NCBI GenBank assembly: GCA_004794655.1
Contig: SMMW01000576.1
Span: 1,302,001 to 1,366,000, forward strand
Length of the DNA stretch: 64,000 bases
Direction of reading: 5' to 3'
Source: Marisa cornuarietis
Taxonomy: Eukaryota > Mollusca > Gastropoda > Architaenioglossa > Ampullariidae
Numbering within the stretch: the first letter of the stretch is position 1; every line of letters begins with the position of its first letter. The notes below the pieces were generated by a model, which did no database searches, was not told the DNA's origin, and saw nothing but the letters and a program-made list of their open reading frames with translations. Shown piece by piece: positions 1 to 10,770 of the stretch. The position numbers and the translations under genes are program-made.

Positions 1-1029
1 CAAATAGAAAAAAAAGATAGAAAACACAAACAGGCACCAACTACCAGGAACAGAGGAAAAAGTGATTCTACAGAGAAAGATGGGTAGAAAAGTAGCAAGA
101 GCGGAAGGGGGGAAGATAAGAAGGACTGTGTGTGTGCTGTTGTTAGGAGTAATGCTCCAGGAAGAGGTGCGTTTTCAGTGCAGATTTGAATTTAACCCAC
201 ACATACGCAGGAAAGCACACACTAAAGATCTATGGAGGGATTGACAGATCGACAGACGAATGAACTGATGGAGAAAACATTTAAGACATACAGAAGATAG
301 GCAGTGGAACAAATAAAGGGTGTGACGAAAAAATGTAAACGAAACTGGTCAAAGGGAAACAACTCTGTATAGGAATTTCGCTTAGCAGTTTCGAATTTAT
401 AGGTTACTTCCCTTATGTGCACGTTTTGCCATGCTGACGGTGAACCACGTTCGCAGTTTTGTCCCTTCAGTATCATTATTGGTACCCCGAACCCCCTCCA
501 CCACTGCACCTCTGATTCTTACGCCACTGATACATGTAATCACACTTGCGAATACACAAACAGTAAGACATCTACATACGAGTGAAGCAATATACGAGTA
601 AATCGAGATACGAGCCGAAACATTCGTGCAAATTTTGTTGTTACTTACGAGCGGAAATTCAATATACGAGCTCGAGTCATTTATATGTCGTAGCCTAAAG
701 ACATAAACAGTATGTAGTCTTAGTGAAAATCTCAATGTTTCAAGTTAAAAACAGTGTAAATAGTGTTGTCTCATCAGCTGATTCATTCAGCACCCGTCTG
801 CTCTACGGCTCCCTCCCTTCTCCCCCGCCATCTGCCTACCTCCGTTGTTGACAGTCTTCGTCTCCTCCAAGGTAAGATTGATAAATATTACATATTCTTT
901 ATAATTTTATTATCTATTTTATTCATATAATTCTGCCATTAACATTTATTATACAGTATAATATACCGTATTTACGAATGAATTTTGCTCTTGTAGGAGT
1001 GCTGCTATTTATGCTTAAATATATGTATG
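1..1029. other. Left edge, no recognisable gene
   Basis: I see no supportable coding exon or RNA gene here. A pyrimidine-rich patch near 800-870 ends in a GTAAG (about 870), but no coding exon can be attached to it. Confidence 0.5.
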
Positions 1030-1204
1030 CATGATTAAGCGCTCAAATTATTTTATCTACAATCATATTCTTAGTTTTCCGGCAGCCGACAACAAGCCAC
1101 GTTACAACGCCTCATCACCAATACTGACTACTTAGCCGCCCTACCACCCTCTTTCATCCTCCCCCACCCCTATCACCAGTCGTCCCACTCGAGTCCTTAT
1201 CCGG

Positions 1205-1388
1205 TCGACATCAAAGGCACTCGCCTCAGCTTCCTTTTCAAACCGATGCACTCTTTTAATGCCTGTTATTCCGCCAAAAGTCAACAGTCAACAGGCGCTG
1301 ATAGCGGCGCGATAAGATCTGCGCAGGCTGCCCTAAAGGTGCGCGTGCAGTCGCCAGCGGTGTCGTGTGAAAGGGCACGCGCACGCTC
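1205..1388. promoter_or_regulatory. Highly conserved core of duplication copy A (candidate cis element)
   Basis: Over 184 bp this segment differs from 15,690-15,873 at only five positions, and 1,264-1,355 matches 15,749-15,840 over 92 bp without a difference. It is GC-richer than its flanks and includes GCGCGATAAGATCT (a GATA-type motif) and repeated TCAACAG. A regulatory role is inferred only from the sharp rise in identity; recent gene conversion would look the same. Confidence 0.4.
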
Positions 1389-2607
1389 GCGATCGCGCCA
1401 AACATCGACCATGTGACGGCCTGCTTGCACGTGCCACTGACAAACGAATTTCGTCTGCAGGGGTTATAATTATTTGGTGACGATCACTGTGTTTATTATG
1501 AATGTCGTCACAGGAGCAAGAGAAAATATTCTGCATCACTGTTTAAAAAGTAGGTGTTGAAAAGCATCATTCACATCAATTTTCATCGAATCAACGTGGT
1601 TAAAAATATATTTGAATTTCTCTGTATCGCGTTTCTTTTTTTGTTTTAAATGAGCACATACAAAACATTAGCAAAACAATTCAAGACATTGGAGCTCCCC
1701 ATGCCATACACACTTTAACCGTTTAACGTATACTTCTACCTGCAATCTTCACCCAGGACGCATTATGTGTGGCGGCAAATATTGCTGTGGTTTGTATTTA
1801 ACTCTTTTTAGCGAATGTTCTACTAGGACAAACATTCTTATTTGTCTGTATTCTGAGATGCTGTGGTGAACATACAGGTAAAGATATCTTCAGAATATTA
1901 TGCTCGTAAATTCGACTCTTTGTCAAAGAATCTTGTGGTGAAGGGGTGGTGGGCTCACCTGCTGTCTAATGGTCGTAGAAGCGGTATTGTTCCCTGAATA
2001 ATCCTTTGATGAGCATAATGCAATTGGCTTTGAAAGATGCAAGAAAATATAAAAAGATCGCGTTTTCCGATATTTTATTTTTGTTGATTTACTATTGAAT
2101 GAAAAGATTAATCACAAGAGGGCGTTTCATTAAGGGATATGGTTTTGACTAGGGGTATAAAACATTAGGGCCTTTAAATGTGTTTGGTGATCTCCCTTGC
2201 GGATTTTAAATGGAGTTCTTTTATTAATCTTAATTTTTCTTTACATCTTATTGATAATAAATACAAATGTTTGTGTAATATATGTGGCATGTGCTCACAA
2301 TTTATATTAAATAGATTTAAAAAATAAAATACCAATACACTTTAGAAACTTAAGAGGTTTAATGGAGTACAGGCATATTGTGAGACCTCTTGACTTCGCC
2401 GTAGTCAGACGGAGATGAAAATTGTTAGGTCTAGCAGGGATGCGATGTTATCAGAAAGAAATCGCATTCTAGGAGCGGATGTTTGTGCGAGGATGCGCCT
2501 TTGGGTTTCTCTCTGACGGGAAGTAACTCTAGCATATTTCGTTCGTACGAGCAATCCAAGACTAGTAGCTTCCCTCGGACAGTCGTTCTATGAGGCACCC
2601 AAGAGTA

Positions 2608-3437
2608 CAGTAATCCCTCACTTATCGCGGGTGTTCCGTTCCAGGCCCACCCGCGATAAGTGAATTTCCGCGAAGTAGGGACGCTATACTGTTTTTAGTA
2701 GTTATACATTATTTTAAGTCTTTATAAACCCTCCCAACACTCTTATACATAACCCTTTCTCATTCCCTTAATAACTTTTCCCATAAAAATGTTTTAAACT
2801 CTTAAATCTAGATACGTAATTTAAAAAAATTAATATGGGTAGTCACCATTGAAAATACACCATACAGCTAGAATGATAATGATTAATTAGCTTAACAGTA
2901 CTGATGACGATGGCGATGAAGATGAGATGAATGCCAAGAAGGGCATTAATGCTCTTCTAAAGGCACCACTTCATCAGGTGGTGCGGTATCTTCGACCGGA
3001 CGTAACTTCTACTACTTCCTCTAAAGGCATAGGCGTAACAGATCTCTTCGTGCGAGTTATGAACGATTGGCATGGCAGGGCTTGAATAAATTCAGTCTCT
3101 AACGAAAGTTTCACAAATAACGTACACAACACCGCAGATGAAAACTACGCACGCGTGACAGTCGGATGCTAACGGGAAATGGAAGAGCTGAGAGGGGGGG
3201 GGTAGCTGCGCACAGCGAAAGAAAACAAGATGCGACGGTTACTGAGCCAATCAGCGACTGGGAAACATTACTGTACAATACGTACTATGTATGTGCAAAA
3301 ATACTTTAGACGGAGTACCGTAAAAACACACAAAACAGCGAAAAATACCGCGATAAATATTTTACATATAATTTTTTGAAAACCCGCGAAGAACTGAGGC
3401 CGCGAAACATGAAGCGCGAAGTGGCGAGGGAACACTG
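2608..3437. mobile_element. Pogo/Tigger-like Tc1-mariner element, non-autonomous
   Basis: The left end reads CAGTAATCCCTCACTTATCG and the right end, reverse-complemented, CAGTGTTCCCTCGCCACTTC, an imperfect inverted repeat of the Tigger type. A TA dinucleotide flanks both ends (2,606-2,607 and 3,438-3,439). Inside are several CCGCGATAAGTG/CCGCGAAG motifs near both termini. No transposase frame is visible in the 830 bp. The paralogous site at 17,935-17,945 lacks the element. Confidence 0.75.
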
Positions 3438-4449
3438 TATTCTGATCCGATTTGCATTGATGACCCTTGCAGAGTTTGCACCCTTTGTCTATAAGGGGCT
3501 TGAGGCCTTCGAACTTCTGCTTACCTTACTACTCTTGTAGGATAATATCTATTACTGTATCGCTATCTACATGGATGGATATTTTTATGTCTTCTCTTCG
3601 CGCATGAAACCTTAACTAGACAAAGGTGCTTTATTCGGCAAATAACTGTTCGTGATTTTGATCAGACTGGAGCACTGAAAATAGAGCAATTGCCATCGTA
3701 CAAGGCTGGAGACGGATGTAATTTTTGTTTACGGCGTTTGTCTTGGTTCCTGCCTCCCTCTCCACTAACCCCCGCCCCCCCCCCCTGCAGGCGTCACATT
3801 CTTCTTATTCCGGTAAAGAGTTAACCCCCCCTACCCTCTCTTGCTCCTTCTTTTCTTCTTTTCACACTTAGCCCTGCACGCTTCATGTTTATGCTTCAGG
3901 TTTTCATTTATTCTTTTGTTATATTATTTTTATTTCTGCTGTTTTTGACACTACGATGCCTAGAGCTTCGTTTCATTGTAGCAGGCGTGTTTCAAATTAA
4001 GTAATTTTGCTATGGTACCCTCGTTACATATTCGTTACAAAAAAATGAAATATAAAGAAACTAAAAAAACTCAACAAAAGTTAATTCCATTTTCTAACAG
4101 GTCCAAAATTAAAAATCTCAAAACTCAAAGATGCGGGAGCATTACGTTTTGCAATGGTAAAAGCAATCAAGCCACATAATAAAAAAAAACTGTATCTCAG
4201 CATGGCTGCCGGAAACAATAAGAAAGTATCTTAACAGTTGGATCCGAGAAAAGCTAGTAGCGTATTTTAGAATATGCAATTAGTGTGTTAACGGTTAGCA
4301 ACCCATATTCCGATTTGTGCACTGAACTCCCACAATGTTTGATGACCAAAAAATCTCTTAGCTAATGAATGGTTTCTACGTCGCAGGAAGTTAATTATAG
4401 TTAATTATAGTCCTGGAAAGTTAACTAACCCATACCACTGCTGACAGAG

Positions 4450-4760
4450 GCGTGTGGACCTCTCTAGACATGGATGGAGCTTGGATCGAGAAACTCTCGT
4501 CGAGACATTGTTTTTGTTCATCACCAAAATTTAAAGCAAGAATTAACTATAAGCTCTCAACTCCTTGCTACGGATCTCTAACAGGCTCTTACCCTAGTCT
4601 ACTTTTCTAAAGTCTTGTCTGTCGTACACTCCTGTTAGACACCTCCGTTTCTCATCTGACTCTTGGATTCTATCCATTCACCGGCCAAAGACAGTTATGA
4701 GGACAACGACTTCTCGTGTTGTTCAGAGATTCTGTAGGATTTTAGTTTGCTGCCTCTGAA
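4450..4760 (+). mobile_element. Non-LTR retrotransposon 3' fragment (RT C-terminal tail)
   Basis: This segment is similar to 23,010-23,390: both contain ACATGGATGGAGC, then AACTATAAGCTCTCAACTCC here against GACTATAAACTCTCAATTCT there, and a serine/arginine-rich tail (TCTGTCxxACxxTCCTG..AGA). In the other copy the tail translates with DYKLSILCYG, the pattern found near the C-terminus of CR1/Jockey-type reverse transcriptases. It is full of stops and directly precedes the + strand Trunk-like pseudogene. Confidence 0.55.
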
Positions 4761-4770
4761 ATCTTAGTTA

Positions 4771-5242
4771 GGCCCTGGATTGTAGAAAATCCGGTAAGGG
4801 TGATCATCAACACCGATATGCCAGCATGTGCCCGAGGAATATCTGCGCGCTATACTGAAGACCGACCACCCCACCGACAACATGGACAGACCTACAGACA
4901 ACCCTTTCTACCAGCAACACAACTATGACACCCCTCGTGACGTTCATAGAAAAGCGAGGTCACTGGAAACCCACCATCTTCCCTGTGACTGCAAGTTTGA
5001 GCACACATGGCGTCGGTTGAAAGAGGACTTTCTTCGATTTATATTGTGGACGGGAAAAGTACCACCAGCAAACGCTTCTAAAAATATAGGACTGTATCTC
5101 TCAGATGCACCTTAAAGAAATTCTTAAACGGAAGCCTGACAGCTGCATGGCTCTAGCAACGGTCGGTGCCAACGTGACGTACGAGCAAAACTGGAGATGC
5201 CGTGCACCAATTTGTCACTGCAGGCTGCCAGAATGGGCGAAC
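4771..5242 (+). pseudogene. Degenerate + strand copy of the Trunk-like gene
   Basis: The + strand encodes PWIVENP, EEYLRAILKTDHPTDN, RKARSLETHHLPCDCKFEHTW, RRLKEDFLRFIL, then, in shifted frames, DGKSTTSKRF followed by a stop, KEILKRKPDSCMALATVG and YEQNWRC ending ICHCRLPEW. These match the intact - strand gene in order from its mature N-terminus to its C-terminal Cys-x-Cys. At least two frameshifts and one internal stop separate the blocks, the Trp before the first knot Cys is replaced by Cys, and no signal peptide is encoded upstream. It sits 5 kb away in opposite orientation, between a LINE tail (upstream) and a SINE head (downstream). Confidence 0.75.
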
Positions 5243-5325
5243 GGTCCAGTGGCACAGTGGTTAAGCTTGTGTCAGGGACACCGTCACCATCGGGTGACCT
5301 AGGATTTACCTCGTCTCAGTCTTGC
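5240..5325 (+). mobile_element. tRNA-SINE head fragment
   Basis: The sequence AACGGTCCAGTGGCACAGTG then GTTAAGC carries an A-box-like part, and TACCTCGTCTCAGTC matches the region just after the B box in the full SINE at 16,652-16,840. Only the tRNA-related head is present. It abuts the 3' end of the Trunk-like pseudogene. Confidence 0.55.
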
Positions 5326-5329
5326 TTTA

Positions 5330-6620
5330 ATGGCAACCATAATAAGCACGATAATGTAATATACATTCACGATAATAAACAGCAGTACTGTAACGGGCTT
5401 AAATATCTAAATGTAATATTATGTGTGTATATGTGTGTATTGCTCCTAGGCCTGTTTATTTTCTCACAACACGTGTATTGCTAGTGCATATCAATTATTC
5501 ATTACAAAGCCAGTAATAGCGTTGATGAAGAAACGTTTACGTAGCAAGGGACTTAAGCGCTAAAGTTTTAAACAGCGAAGAGAAATTCTGAGTTGTTCCC
5601 CCTAGACTGATCCGATTAGTGTTCTTTCGTACACATCGTGCTTCACAGTGTACCTCCCTAAATATTTGAATGTTATAGTGTCTCTGAATTGTATTTCCCA
5701 CTAACATCAAAGTGCCGTTTGAAGGGCAGTGGTAAATTTAAGACACCGTCTGGTCCCCAGCAAAGTCTCGAGACGATGTTCACAGTTGACGCTATTGTGT
5801 TGATCCCCCACGTGGCTGTTGTGGGTCAGTGGGTGGACATCTTTGGCAAAACAACTACAAATCAAACTACTCTGATTTCACTTGAGTACACCTCCCGCTC
5901 TGTGGATGGTTTGAGATCAGAATTCCCTTAACTGTCTTCAATAAATCAAGATCTGATGTCACCATGAACTCCTGGGTAATCTGAAAGGTGTGGGTAGTGT
6001 ATCGTGAATAGCGTATGTGAAAGAGAGAACGAAAGTATGTTTAAGTGGGTGGGTGGATGCTGGTGCGAGTGAGAGATTGTATATGAGGATGGATTAGAAT
6101 GTGAACATATATATATATATATATATATATACTTGAGTGTCTTGGTATCCCTCGGAGTGTGTAGGAATAATAAAGAATACTGAGAAACTCTGAACTCACA
6201 CCACGCACCCGATCATCTTGATAATGACAACCAGATTTTTTTTAATTCACATCAGGGGATGCTATTATTTGCAAGCCGCACATCTTCACTAGTACTATTT
6301 AGGGTACCACATGTCTTATGTGTGTCTCTGTGTTATTACTGAAGATAGTAACAGAATGCGTATGCGCTCGCATGTGCACGTTTGTGCGAGATTATACATA
6401 TAAATGTGTGTGCGTGTGCATGTGCGCGAGGGAGAGATTAAATATAAAGATATGAATTTGTATATATATATATATGGAATATCTCAACACCCCTTATATG
6501 GTGACAGATTATTAAAGAATCTTGAACTTTGGTAAACGCCTCTAAAGGCTCTCGTTAGCCTCTCACGACTGGTTTCGCCACTGTATGTGTGTGGGTGTGT
6601 GTGTGGGGGGGGGGGGAATT
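5330..6620. other. Intergenic, simple repeats only
   Basis: Contains a (AT)12 run at 6,107-6,130, GT-rich stretches and a short G-run at 6,605-6,616. No gene was recognised. Short open frames here lack any domain signal. Confidence 0.5.
6107..6130. repeat. (AT)12 microsatellite
   Basis: Perfect AT dinucleotide run read directly. Confidence 0.95.
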
Positions 6621-6693
6621 GGTGTTTTTCACCGAGCCAGCAACTAAGGCTATATCACGGCAAGGCAGCCAGCCCCGTAGCGCCACTGTGGCC
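6621..6693 (-). mobile_element. Truncated SINE
   Basis: Contains the tail module CCGAGCCAGCAACTAAGGCT, then ATATCACGGCAAGGCAGCC, followed directly by GCGCCACTGTGGCC. Compared with the full copy the middle is deleted. Orientation follows the full-length copy at 16,652-16,840. Confidence 0.7.
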
Positions 6694-6699
6694 TCTAAG

Positions 6700-9085
6700 A
6701 CTTGTTACTATACAGTATACATGGACTGCAAGACTAGCGGATTACGAGGCTGTGACGAGCATTCACAGAAATATATCTTTAGTCACAGTTTCGTACAGAA
6801 GACAACTATTCGATCTAGTCTGTTTCTGTTATCTTAATAAAATACTTAAATTTCGAGTGAGATACACTCGAGAACAAATTAACAGTAACATCATGACCAT
6901 TCTGCCGCTGCTATACCACGCAGATCTGGACTAAAGAAAAAGATATCGGAGAACACACACTCTACAGACAAATCACACCAGCTAACACTGTGTCCCACGA
7001 GTGTTCTTTCTCTCAACAAATCACAAAGACCTGTCCATGGGATTCACTTTATCTATTATCGGGAATTTTGATGATCTTTAAGGGGAGTTAAAAAAAAATA
7101 CTCTCAGAACACAAGTTGTCATCGAATAAGTACATCTCTAATAACAATAGATCAGGTATAACACATCAGTCACATAAGTTACTCTCATAGAAATTTTACG
7201 TACAAAAACTAATTCTTCTAATTCCACAAGCTCAAACTTTCAAATTCTAAAATCTCTCAAGTTGAGACCGAAACTGGTAATACTAACTTCCCAGATCGGT
7301 GTTCCAAAGCAAACCGTTAGAATAACAAAAGGTTATATTTACATTCAAGCGAAGTCCGTGTCCGACCACACACGCACGTACGCACACACACACGCGCGCA
7401 CCTTGAACTCTCTCCCTTGTTTGTACCGCTAACACTGTCCACTCGAAGATCCACTACAACTGGTGGGAGTCTATGCAGACACTGCAGACTGATGAAGGCA
7501 ATCTCCTCTGTTCCAGGTAATTCGTAAAATCCTTGCGACTCAATCAATACACAAATCGAACGCACGTCTACTCTTTGTTACCACAAAAACTATATTTACA
7601 ATACAAAATTTCAGATAAAACGATTCCACGTTATTTTTTCAGCGAGTGTTACAAAGATAACCATAGCAATAATAAAAACAACACATCCAATACCTTGTCT
7701 AGGCAACGAATCACTCGCATTCCCAGTGTCTTTCACACAGAAAATCTCTACATTCTACTTCAACGACTTGTTTGGGAATGACAACACCGAATTCTCAACA
7801 ACTACATTTCGTTCAGTCATGCACTCCTCCGTAAGTCGTGCTCACCTCCATGCATTCCTAGTATCGTACAGTCAGGGGTGATAACCCGCGTTCCACAAAA
7901 CAGTTAGGGTCGATAACCCATGTTCCTACCAAAACACGAAAACCTGTGTCAGTAAAAGAAAAGATACATATTCTTTCTGCTCATGTCTGCTGTCGACATA
8001 TCATGACAAAAATGTCCACAGATAAAAAAACTTTCTAACATTGAACATTTTCCTCACAATTGACTGTTATCTGTGCCACGCCTCCTTTTGCTTATTTTCC
8101 GGGGATAATTTAGCTGCAAGTTACACAAAATTCCCTTTTCTGCAGTGTTGAATACACCTGTGTCACGAGTCCAAACTAAAGGGATGCATACTTTAGATCC
8201 TAATAAAAGTGAGTTGTTTTTTCCAGCTATTCCAGAGTCCAGGAACATGCCTCCGGTTCATCGAGAGGGCAAGTTAGTTTGATCGTCGGCCAGGTCGCCG
8301 GAGTTGACATGTTTAGCGACAGTCGTGTTTGTAGAGACCTTTGTCCAGTCCGCTGTTTCTATTGCCAACTTCACTCCTCATCGCCTAAACACAAGTACAG
8401 ATGCGATTTCCTCTGTCGTAGATGCAGTGGTTTCTTTTTTAGCCTTTGTAACCTGAACACAACAGTGTAGACTGTAGAACAACAGTCAACAATTCTTTGT
8501 TCATGAAGACTCGGTGCACGTTGACGTTTTTTAACGTCACTGATGTGCGGTTGTCTGCCCCTGGCGACACTGGCCCATAGTGACAGGACACAAGGTTCCA
8601 TTTCTGCTGGTAGGCTGTGTTTGCACTGATTGTTGGTAGATGATTCCAGCATGAGCCGCAAATGTTCCTAAAAAATGTACTCAAAGAATGGTGCTCACAG
8701 GACATTCGAGTCCACAATCAGGACATGGGGACAGCAACAGGTGGCGCAGTGGATCAGTCAGCTGCACACAGAGGCAGACAGTTATTTGAAGCGTTTACAA
8801 CGTTTTTAATGTCTCTAAAACACTGCTTTTGAAGAGTTTTTATGATTTTCGGAAACATTGTGTAAACTCATTTTATTGATTTGGTTTACTGTGCAATGAT
8901 TTTTGGCCATCCCGTGAAAGAACATGGGTTTCAAAGAGAAGTAGTAGCCATTAGATCAAGGACTATGTGTGATTGATCACGGATCTGCTTCAGTTCTTCT
9001 CTCCAAATAGGAAAACTTGTTTACAGATGAGTGGTGCTGATACAAGTTTAGTGCTAGCTAGGAGTAATGAATATTGTTCATTATC
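6700..9085. other. Intergenic, no recognisable gene
   Basis: AT-rich sequence. A weak tRNA-head-like motif (GGTGGCGCAGTGGATCAGTC) sits at about 8,741 but no body of the SINE follows. No coding exon is supported. Confidence 0.45.
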
Positions 9086-9089
9086 GTAT

Positions 9090-9090
<1 letters not shown>

Positions 9091-9158
<68 letters not shown>
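9091..9158. repeat. (CT)7(CA)27 microsatellite
   Basis: Perfect compound dinucleotide run. It generates a spurious His/Thr open frame that should not be taken as a gene. Confidence 0.95.
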
Positions 9159-9162
<4 letters not shown>

Positions 9163-9369
9163 GAGTGGGGTCTCTAACACCTCACTTCCCTACGACCTGA
9201 AAAGGTTATGGGATGACCTTTACCTTTTACCTTAGAGTTTCTCTTTGAGGCATTATTTATGTATCGTTATCATTTGTGGAGAAAGAATTTAATCTGTTTC
9301 TCTCATCATCGCACCGACGTCAAATATATAAAAAGTAAATATTTTCTTACAAACAAGATTAATGAATAC

Positions 9370-9494
9370 AATGAAAATCGGAAACTTACGGCACGGATGC
9401 AGTCGTAACCTTTTGTAGAAACATTTGCTCGTGGCACACTTCCCGTCCAAAACATAACTGGGAAAGAAGTCTTCTTTCAACCAACGCCATGACT
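9370..9494 (-). pseudogene. Partial copy 3 of the Trunk-like gene
   Basis: A short third tandem copy on the - strand encodes LKEDFFPSYVLDGKCATSKC followed by FYKRLRLHPCRKFP, matching the middle of the intact protein (LKEDMFPSYILEGKC and following). Similarity then stops around 9,370 near a CCGTAAGT, which could be a splice donor or simply where the duplication ends. No upstream signal peptide or downstream C-terminal part is visible, so a broken fragment is more likely than an exon. It is the last copy before non-homologous sequence. Confidence 0.65.
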
Positions 9495-9970
9495 ATCGTG
9501 ACGGCATCAATGCCATTAAATCATTGGGTCACTGAACGGTCCGGCCACAATGGCAGCCAACGGTGCTTCACTTTCCATTTCTGCTTAAACTTCATGGTGG
9601 TGCTGACTGTTGACAGAGGATTGCAGCTGTTCGGGTCTCGATGAAGGATTTTCATAGGATATATTTGCTGGATGCATTTTTACTTTTGTGGAGGCATGTT
9701 CCTATTGTGCGTATAGCTGGGAAAGAAGTCTTCTTGAAATCGACGCCATGTTTGCTCGAACTTGCAGTCCCAGGGGAGATGTTGGGTTTCTATTGACCTC
9801 GCTTTTCTATGAATGTCACAAGGGGTGTCGGTGTTGTCTTTTTGGTAAAAGGGGTCGTCCCTATGTCTGTCCAGCTCTCGGTCGGATGATCAACCTTCAG
9901 TACTTTTGTGCACATGTTCTTTGGGCACTTGCTGGCATAATGAAGCTCCGAGGATCGTGGTATGAGTGAC
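9495..9970 (-). pseudogene. Degenerate copy 2 of the Trunk-like gene
   Basis: Immediately downstream of the intact gene, the - strand again shows the family order in broken frames: VLKVDHPTESW, then FTKKTTPTPLVTFIEKRGQ with a stop where the parent continues, then the sequence corresponding to LPWDCKFEQTWRRF and a damaged FFPSY region, then ILHRDPNSCNPLST, KFKQKWK and a C-terminal WLPLWP region matching the parent's VGCLCGR in another frame. The signal-peptide part is missing. Several frame changes and stops make this a non-functional copy. It lies in tandem and in the same orientation as the intact gene, so local tandem duplication is the simplest origin. Confidence 0.72.
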
Positions 9971-9976
9971 ACGTGT

Positions 9977-10492
9977 TCAACCATTGCGCCATTGAGAGAC
10001 CCGGCCACAAAGGCAGCCAACGGTGACGAAATGGCGCACCACGTTCCATTTCTGTTCAAACTCTGTGGTGTTGCCGACTGTTGGCAGAGGATTGCAACTG
10101 TTTGGGTCCCGCTGAAGGATTTTTACAGGATATATCTGCGGGATGCATTTGTATTTTTTGTGGAAGCATGTTTCTGTTGTGCATTTCCCTTCTAGGATAT
10201 AGCTGGGAAACATGTCTTCCTTCAATCTTCTCCAGGTTTGCTCAAACGTGCAATCCCAGGGGAGATGGTTGGTTTCTATTGACCTCACTTTTCTTTTAGC
10301 ATAGCGAGGGGTGTCGGGGTCGTCTAGGTCGTCGGTCGCATGGTCGGCCTTCAGCACTGCTTTCAAGTGTTGCTTCGGCACTTCCTTACATGCTGGAACC
10401 CGTAGGATAACCGATCCCGGATTTTCTATAATCCAGGGTCTTGCTTGGCACCGGCCTCCCGTCAAAAGAAGGAATACGATTGGCAAGTACAT
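9977..10492 (-). CDS. Secreted cystine-knot protein, PTTH/Trunk-like
   Basis: An intact 171-residue open frame. It starts MYLPIVFLLLTGGRCQA, a good signal peptide with likely cleavage after Ala17. The mature part holds HLPWDCTFEQTWRRLKED, MFPSYILEGKC, a C-x(5)-KC pattern, VKILQRDPNSC and ends HFVTVGCLCGR. The order WxC, FPxY(I)xxxxC, C, C, VxILxR, C, VxVGCxC is that of the Trunk/PTTH/Noggin cystine-knot group, known extracellular ligands (Trunk and PTTH activate the Torso receptor kinase in insects). A ligand role here is inferred. On the - strand the ATG at 10,492 is preceded by a pyrimidine-rich TCTTTTTTGTGCAG (AG at 10,497-10,496), so a 5' non-coding or leader exon upstream is likely. The last codons and the stop resemble the local SINE head. 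The assignment rests on motif reading, not on an alignment search. Confidence 0.72.
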   Translation of the reverse strand: MYLPIVFLLLTGGRCQARPWIIENPGSVILRVPACKEVPKQHLKAVLKADHATDDLDDPDTPRYAKRKVRSIETNHLPWDCTFEQTWRRLKEDMFPSYILEGKCTTETCFHKKYKCIPQIYPVKILQRDPNSCNPLPTVGNTTEFEQKWNVVRHFVTVGCLCGRVSQWRNG

Positions 10493-10596
10493 CAGCTGCA
10501 CAAAAAAGAGGGAGATTTAAAGATCCTCTTTTGTTTTTCTTAAAAATCAGTCGTATTAGCTATTATATTTTTTAATCTTCATATCATTTAGGAGAT

Positions 10597-10770
10597 TAGT
10601 GTTTAACGCCGAGCCAGCAACTAAGGCTACATCACGTCAGGGCAGCCAGCCCTGTAAACAGATGCCACATGCAGAGAAAGAACAGTGTGTCTGAGGTGAG
10701 AGCTGAACCCAGGACAGCCAACCTTCACTGTATTGGTGACAGGCGCTAACCTTTGCGCCACAGGACCGCC
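10597..10770 (-). mobile_element. tRNA-derived SINE, near full length
   Basis: Begins with the tail module CGCCGAGCCAGCAACTAAGG and ends with GCGCCACAGGACCGCC. Read on the - strand it starts GGCGGTCCTGTGGCGCAAAG (tRNA A-box region) and has the B-box-like GGTTCAGCTCT. It lies about 100 bp upstream of the Trunk-like gene's acceptor. Confidence 0.8.

Larger units (their letters stand above)
1030..4330. repeat. Segmental duplication, copy A (partner 15,500-18,960)
   Basis: Matching blocks appear in the same order and orientation in both copies: the CTCTTTCATCCTCCCCC block, the GTTATTCCGCCAAAAGTC block, the TTAGGTCTAGCAGG block near 2,430 and 17,760, GGCACCCAAGAGTA at 2,594 and 17,924, and the CAGACTGGAGCACTGAAAAT block at 3,663 and 18,188. 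Similarity is patchy outside a highly conserved core (1,205-1,388). Copy A alone holds the 830-bp pogo-like insertion. No open reading frame is preserved between the copies, so this is duplicated non-coding DNA or an uncharacterised repeat family. Confidence 0.85.

Noticed and set aside
8735..8775. tRNA gene candidate at GGTGGCGCAGTGGATCAGTC
   Set aside because: Only an A-box-like stretch is present; no B box or cloverleaf was found, so at most it is a SINE head remnant.
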